From JBEIHI01 sp964655245 (GTDB taxonomy: Bacteria > Bdellovibrionota > UBA2394): DNA of 8,584 nucleotides. Below the pieces are notes generated by a model. That model did not search any database. It saw only the letters and a program-made list of their open reading frames with translations, and was not told the DNA's origin. Location: contig CAZZLQ010000072.1 of assembly GCA_964655245.1 (NCBI GenBank), forward strand, positions 1 to 8,584, in the 5' to 3' direction. Each line of letters begins with the position of its first letter. Within the stretch, counting starts at the first letter, position 1. Position numbers and translations under genes: made by a program. Of the stretch, positions 5,864 to 8,584 are shown one piece after another.

Positions 5864-6813
5864 AAAAATTAAAAATTCTCATCGTTGCAGATCCTCTTGA
5901 AACGCTGAAGCCAACCAGCGATACGTCTTTGTTTTTGGCTCATGAGTTTTTGAAGAAGGATTATGATGTTCTTTGGGCGACGCCTGATGATTTGATTTGG
6001 ACCGGGCATGATTTGTTGATTCGATCACAGCGTTTGCAGGCATTCGAGTTAAAGACGAAGCCGAGAGCTGTGGCTGCTTCTGTAGAGTCGATTGGAATTT
6101 TTTCAGGGGTTTTGATTCGCAAGGATCCGCCTTTTGATGAGACTTATCAGCGCATGTGCTGGATGCTCGCGCCGTTTGAGCACAAAATCCCCATGCTCAA
6201 CAAGCCCGCACAGTTGATCCGATACCACGAGAAAATGCTGCCGTATGAAGCGGCTCAGCACGGATTCCTCTCCGAAGATGAAGTGATCCCGATGTCTCTT
6301 GTGAGCAACAATAACGATCTGCGTTTGTTTGTTGAGAAGTATCCTGCCAATACCTATGTGGTGAAGCCTTGGCTTGGATTTGGTGGGCAAGATATTTTGA
6401 GAAAAACTCAGGCTGAGCTTTTGTCTCAGGATTTTTCCAAAGCATTTTCTCTTTCTAAGCATTTCATTGTTCAGCCTTTTGTGGATGAGATTTCCAGCGA
6501 GGGCGATCGCAGAGTCTTTTTTGTGCATGGACATTATGCCGGCAGCTTTGTTCGATTGCCGCCTCAAGGTGGGTTCATTTCGAATCTAGCTCAAGGGGGC
6601 TCCGCTGAAGCTCGGGATCTGAGTCGTGACCAACGAAAGGTCATTGCGAAGCTTGAGAAATTCATGCATTCACTGGGCATTGCTTTTGCGGGGGCGGATT
6701 TGATTGGACAGAAGGTCTCTGAGATTAATATCACTTCACCGACTGGGCTTTTGAAGCTTTTGGAGTTGACGGGTGAGAATCGAGCTCAGGATCTGACCCG
6801 AGGATTTTCTTGA
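5860..6813 (+). CDS. gshB: Glutathione synthetase (ATP-grasp)
   Basis: This enzyme adds glycine to gamma-glutamylcysteine using ATP, completing glutathione synthesis in the cytoplasm. The 317 residues match the usual prokaryotic GshB length (about 315). Landmarks in order are ILIVADPLETLKPTSDTSL (6-24) of the N-terminal domain, LIRKDPPFDETY (85-96), LNKPAQLIRYHEKML (113-127), the ATP-grasp lysine and glycine loop VVKPWLGFGG (167-176), VQPFVDE then GDRRVFFV (204-222), RLPPQGGFISNLAQGG (232-247), and GADLIG then SEINITSPTG (278-296), which holds ATP/metal ligands. The central loop is unusual: E. coli has KPLDGMGGASIF where this protein has KPWLGFGGQDIL. The sequence otherwise aligns along its length, so I expect it to be active. 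Its ATG overlaps the gshA stop (ATGA) and its TGA lies one base before the next ATG, indicating a coupled operon. A related ATP-grasp ligase with another amino acid acceptor is a less likely alternative. Confidence 0.95.
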   Translation: MKKLKILIVADPLETLKPTSDTSLFLAHEFLKKDYDVLWATPDDLIWTGHDLLIRSQRLQAFELKTKPRAVAASVESIGIFSGVLIRKDPPFDETYQRMCWMLAPFEHKIPMLNKPAQLIRYHEKMLPYEAAQHGFLSEDEVIPMSLVSNNNDLRLFVEKYPANTYVVKPWLGFGGQDILRKTQAELLSQDFSKAFSLSKHFIVQPFVDEISSEGDRRVFFVHGHYAGSFVRLPPQGGFISNLAQGGSAEARDLSRDQRKVIAKLEKFMHSLGIAFAGADLIGQKVSEINITSPTGLLKLLELTGENRAQDLTRGFS

Positions 6814-6814
6814 G

Positions 6815-7738
6815 ATGAATGCCCTGACACTTCAAGACGTCACTATTGAGTACGTTCAAAGAAAGAAAATCAAACGCGCAGTTGATCATTTGAGTCTCGA
6901 GGTCAAAGAGGGAGAGCTCTTTGGATTGCTCGGGCCCAATGGTGCAGGAAAGACCTCGCTCATTTCTTGTGTGACTTCTCTCAATCATCAATTCTCCGGA
7001 CATATTTCGATCTTTGGGAATGCATCGGGATCAGATCAAGCCAAGGTATTGACAGGAGTTGTTCCACAGGAGTTGGTAAGTTACGGGTATTTCTCGCTGG
7101 AGGAGGTTCTTTCCTTTCAAGCGGGGTACTTTGGCGTTTCAAATCCTCAAGCGAGAATTGACTATCTGCTAACGAAACTTCAATTGGTTGAGCAGCGAAA
7201 GCTTAAGATCTCTCAATTGAGTGGCGGAATGAAGCGAAGATTTTTGATCGCCAAAGCTCTCATTCATGAGCCTAAACTTTTATTGTTAGACGAGCCCTCC
7301 GCTGGCGTTGATGTGGAGCTTCGATCCATCCTGTGGGATTTCGTGAAAGAGTTGCATCGAGGTGGTACGACCATTGTTCTGACAACTCATTATTTAGAGG
7401 AAGCTGAGCGCCTCTGTGATCGAGTGGCTGTGATTCACCACGGAAAGCTTTTGGCCTGTGATACGACGCAGTCCCTGATCAATCGATTGCAGGGCAAGCG
7501 TGTTTTGATTCGGCTTTCTCGCCCTGTTCACGTCGAGCGCCCATCCGACTCGGAATTGTTTTTGGATTTCGGGCAGGAGGGAAAGATCGTGAATGTTTGT
7601 ATTTCAAGAGATCTGAAGATTCCGGATTTGCTCAAGCGCCTCAATATTGCTTTGGATGATGTCGAGGATCTTCAGACGCAGGCTGGTAAGCTTGAAGATG
7701 CCTTCATGAAGTTGATCTCCCAGGATGGAGTCCGATGA
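6815..7738 (+). CDS. yadG: ABC-2 exporter ATP-binding protein (YadG-like)
   Basis: This is the ATP-hydrolysing subunit of an ABC-2 type exporter. The 307 residues show all nucleotide-binding motifs: Walker A GPNGAGKT (40-47), Q-loop Gln85 in VPQE, signature LSGGMKRR (135-142), Walker B LLLLDEP (155-161) with SAGVDVELR after it, and the switch histidine His192 in TTHYLEEAE. The whole protein closely resembles E. coli YadG (about 308 residues), including HEPKLLLLDEP and the AGYFGV segment after the Q-loop. The C-terminal 80-90 residues form the accessory domain typical of this subfamily. YadG and YadH have no firmly established substrate. The ATG lies one base after the gshB stop, and the stop overlaps the permease ATG by four bases, so this gene is locked between glutathione synthesis and the permease. 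Confidence 0.96.
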   Translation: MNALTLQDVTIEYVQRKKIKRAVDHLSLEVKEGELFGLLGPNGAGKTSLISCVTSLNHQFSGHISIFGNASGSDQAKVLTGVVPQELVSYGYFSLEEVLSFQAGYFGVSNPQARIDYLLTKLQLVEQRKLKISQLSGGMKRRFLIAKALIHEPKLLLLDEPSAGVDVELRSILWDFVKELHRGGTTIVLTTHYLEEAERLCDRVAVIHHGKLLACDTTQSLINRLQGKRVLIRLSRPVHVERPSDSELFLDFGQEGKIVNVCISRDLKIPDLLKRLNIALDDVEDLQTQAGKLEDAFMKLISQDGVR

Positions 7739-8526
7739 TGCTGAGTTTGACCAGTCGATGTTTCTTGGCCTTAACTCGCAAAGAGATTTCCCGATTCGTC
7801 AAAGTGTGGATTCAGACGTTGGTGAGTCCGACGGTGAATGCTGTTTTGTATCTGACGGTTTTTGGGCTTTCTCTCGGAAGTTTTCTTGAAGCTTATCCCG
7901 GTGTGACCTATCTCAGTTTCCTTCTGCCGGGGCTTGTGGCACTTTCATGTTTGAACAACTCTCTCCAAAACGCGAGTTCATCCATTATGGCCAGTAAGTT
8001 CTACGGGGATCTGCAAGACTTGCGACTGATTCCGCTTTCGCCCTTGTTGATTACGGTTGCGTTCCAAGTGGGGTGCCTGATTCGAGGTTGGGTCGTAGCC
8101 TGTGTTGTTCTGATTGTCGGAGAGATTTACGCTGTTCTTTCTCAAGGGCATTGGATTTTTCCGTCTCACCCCTTTTACTTTTTTGCCTTTGTAAGTTTGG
8201 GAGCGTTGAGCTTTGGTGCGATTGGAATCTTTGCCGGATTCATTACCAAAAGTTTTGATCAGCTGAATATCATCACGACGTTTGTGGTCTTGCCGTTGAT
8301 TTATCTGGGAGGAGTTTTCTTCCCACTTCATGGGCTATCACCGTTTTGGCAGGAAGCTTCATTATTCAATCCACTGCTTTATTTGATTCACGGCATTCGC
8401 TGGAGTGTTCTTGATATTCATGAGATTTCGATTGCCACCTGCGGACTTGTTTCCGTGATCTTTCTCGTGCTTTCGACTTCGATTGCCTGGGCCTCTGTTC
8501 GTTTTGGCAGCTATCAGAGATTTTAG
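7735..8526 (+). CDS. yadH: ABC-2 exporter permease (YadH-like)
   Basis: This is an inner-membrane permease of the ABC-2 family, partner of the preceding ATPase. The 263 residues contain about six hydrophobic segments (near 26-50, 58-78, 103-132, 144-170, 178-198 and 232-254). The short cytoplasmic N-terminus carries KEISRFVKVWIQTLVSP (16-32), close to the KEIHRF...WVQTLVPP of E. coli YadH (about 256 residues). The conserved YLGGVFFPLHGLSPFWQ (190-206) followed by FNPLLYLIHGIRW is the family hallmark. The gene starts within ATGATG, overlapping the ATPase stop; AGGA nine bases before the first ATG serves as a ribosome-binding site. A functional exporter would be a dimer of permease plus ATPase dimers. 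The substrate cannot be read from sequence; association with gshAB makes a thiol-related or glutathione-linked cargo a hypothesis only. Confidence 0.95.
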   Translation: MMLSLTSRCFLALTRKEISRFVKVWIQTLVSPTVNAVLYLTVFGLSLGSFLEAYPGVTYLSFLLPGLVALSCLNNSLQNASSSIMASKFYGDLQDLRLIPLSPLLITVAFQVGCLIRGWVVACVVLIVGEIYAVLSQGHWIFPSHPFYFFAFVSLGALSFGAIGIFAGFITKSFDQLNIITTFVVLPLIYLGGVFFPLHGLSPFWQEASLFNPLLYLIHGIRWSVLDIHEISIATCGLVSVIFLVLSTSIAWASVRFGSYQRF

Positions 8527-8584
8527 TGGGCTCATTTTCTCTGGATCAAATGAACCCCGCCCGATTTATCAGTGGTCACTAATG
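8527..8584 (+). terminator. Possible weak hairpin downstream of the gshA-gshB-yadG-yadH operon
   Basis: Directly after the permease stop, GGGCTCATTT (8528-8537) can pair with AAATGAACCC (8548-8557) with one C/A mismatch and a 10-base loop. No T tract follows, so this is not a standard intrinsic terminator. It may only be a 3' end stabiliser or chance. The rest of the window to 8584 shows no supported gene; a terminal ATG at 8582 could start one but has no context. Confidence 0.3.

Noticed and set aside
6103..6567. 154-codon minus-strand open frame inside gshB
   Set aside because: It is antisense to conserved GshB motifs, has low-complexity basic composition and no upstream signals; it is explained by codon bias of the opposite strand.
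7978..8331. 117-codon minus-strand open frame inside the permease gene
   Set aside because: It is a shadow of a membrane-protein gene: hydrophobic codons read in reverse give a charged, Asn/Gln/Lys/Arg-rich product with no family features.
1..8584. Search for CRISPR arrays, tandem repeats, insertion-sequence ends, tRNAs and integration sites
   Set aside because: Reading both strands by eye gave no repeated spaced units, terminal inverted repeats, transposase-like frames or tRNA cloverleaf signals.

Overview
The window comes from a Gram-negative bacterial chromosome with a base composition near 50% GC. It carries a complete glutathione and glutaredoxin toolkit, a plant/alphaproteobacterial-type (GCS2) glutamate-cysteine ligase, an outer-membrane-type protein, and a SucA-type 2-oxoglutarate dehydrogenase. 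My best guess is a deltaproteobacterium-like or Bdellovibrionota predator or relative. That is inference from gene content and protein style; no rRNA or other marker is present. Coding density is very high, and I see no mobile element, tRNA, rRNA or CRISPR array.

Left arm (1-4535, all minus strand, so transcribed right to left). The order of transcription is a BolA-family protein (4535-4305), a CGFS monothiol glutaredoxin (4289-3969), a CPYC dithiol glutaredoxin with a GTG start (3967-3713), an uncharacterised predicted outer-membrane protein starting on the base after the glutaredoxin stop (3712-2624), a 108-base gap, and then sucA (2515 to the window edge, lacking its last roughly 70-100 codons). 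The first four genes are separated by 14, 1 and 0 bases and look like one operon. sucA may be a separate unit.

Centre (4536-4621). An 86-base divergent intergenic region separates the two arms and presumably carries promoters in both directions.

Right arm (4622-8526, all plus strand). Four tightly packed genes follow: gshA (glutamate-cysteine ligase, GCS2 family), gshB (glutathione synthetase), and an ABC-2 exporter pair closely resembling E. coli YadG (ATPase) and YadH (permease). The junctions are a 4-base ATGA overlap, a 1-base gap and another ATGA overlap, so this is almost certainly one translationally coupled operon.

Functionally, the right arm makes glutathione (Glu + Cys to gamma-Glu-Cys, then + Gly to GSH). 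The left arm encodes proteins that use it: the dithiol glutaredoxin is reduced by GSH, and the monothiol glutaredoxin with BolA uses GSH as a ligand for a shared [2Fe-2S] cluster. The parts that known biology does not explain are the exporter pair locked to the glutathione synthesis genes and the outer-membrane protein locked to the glutaredoxins.
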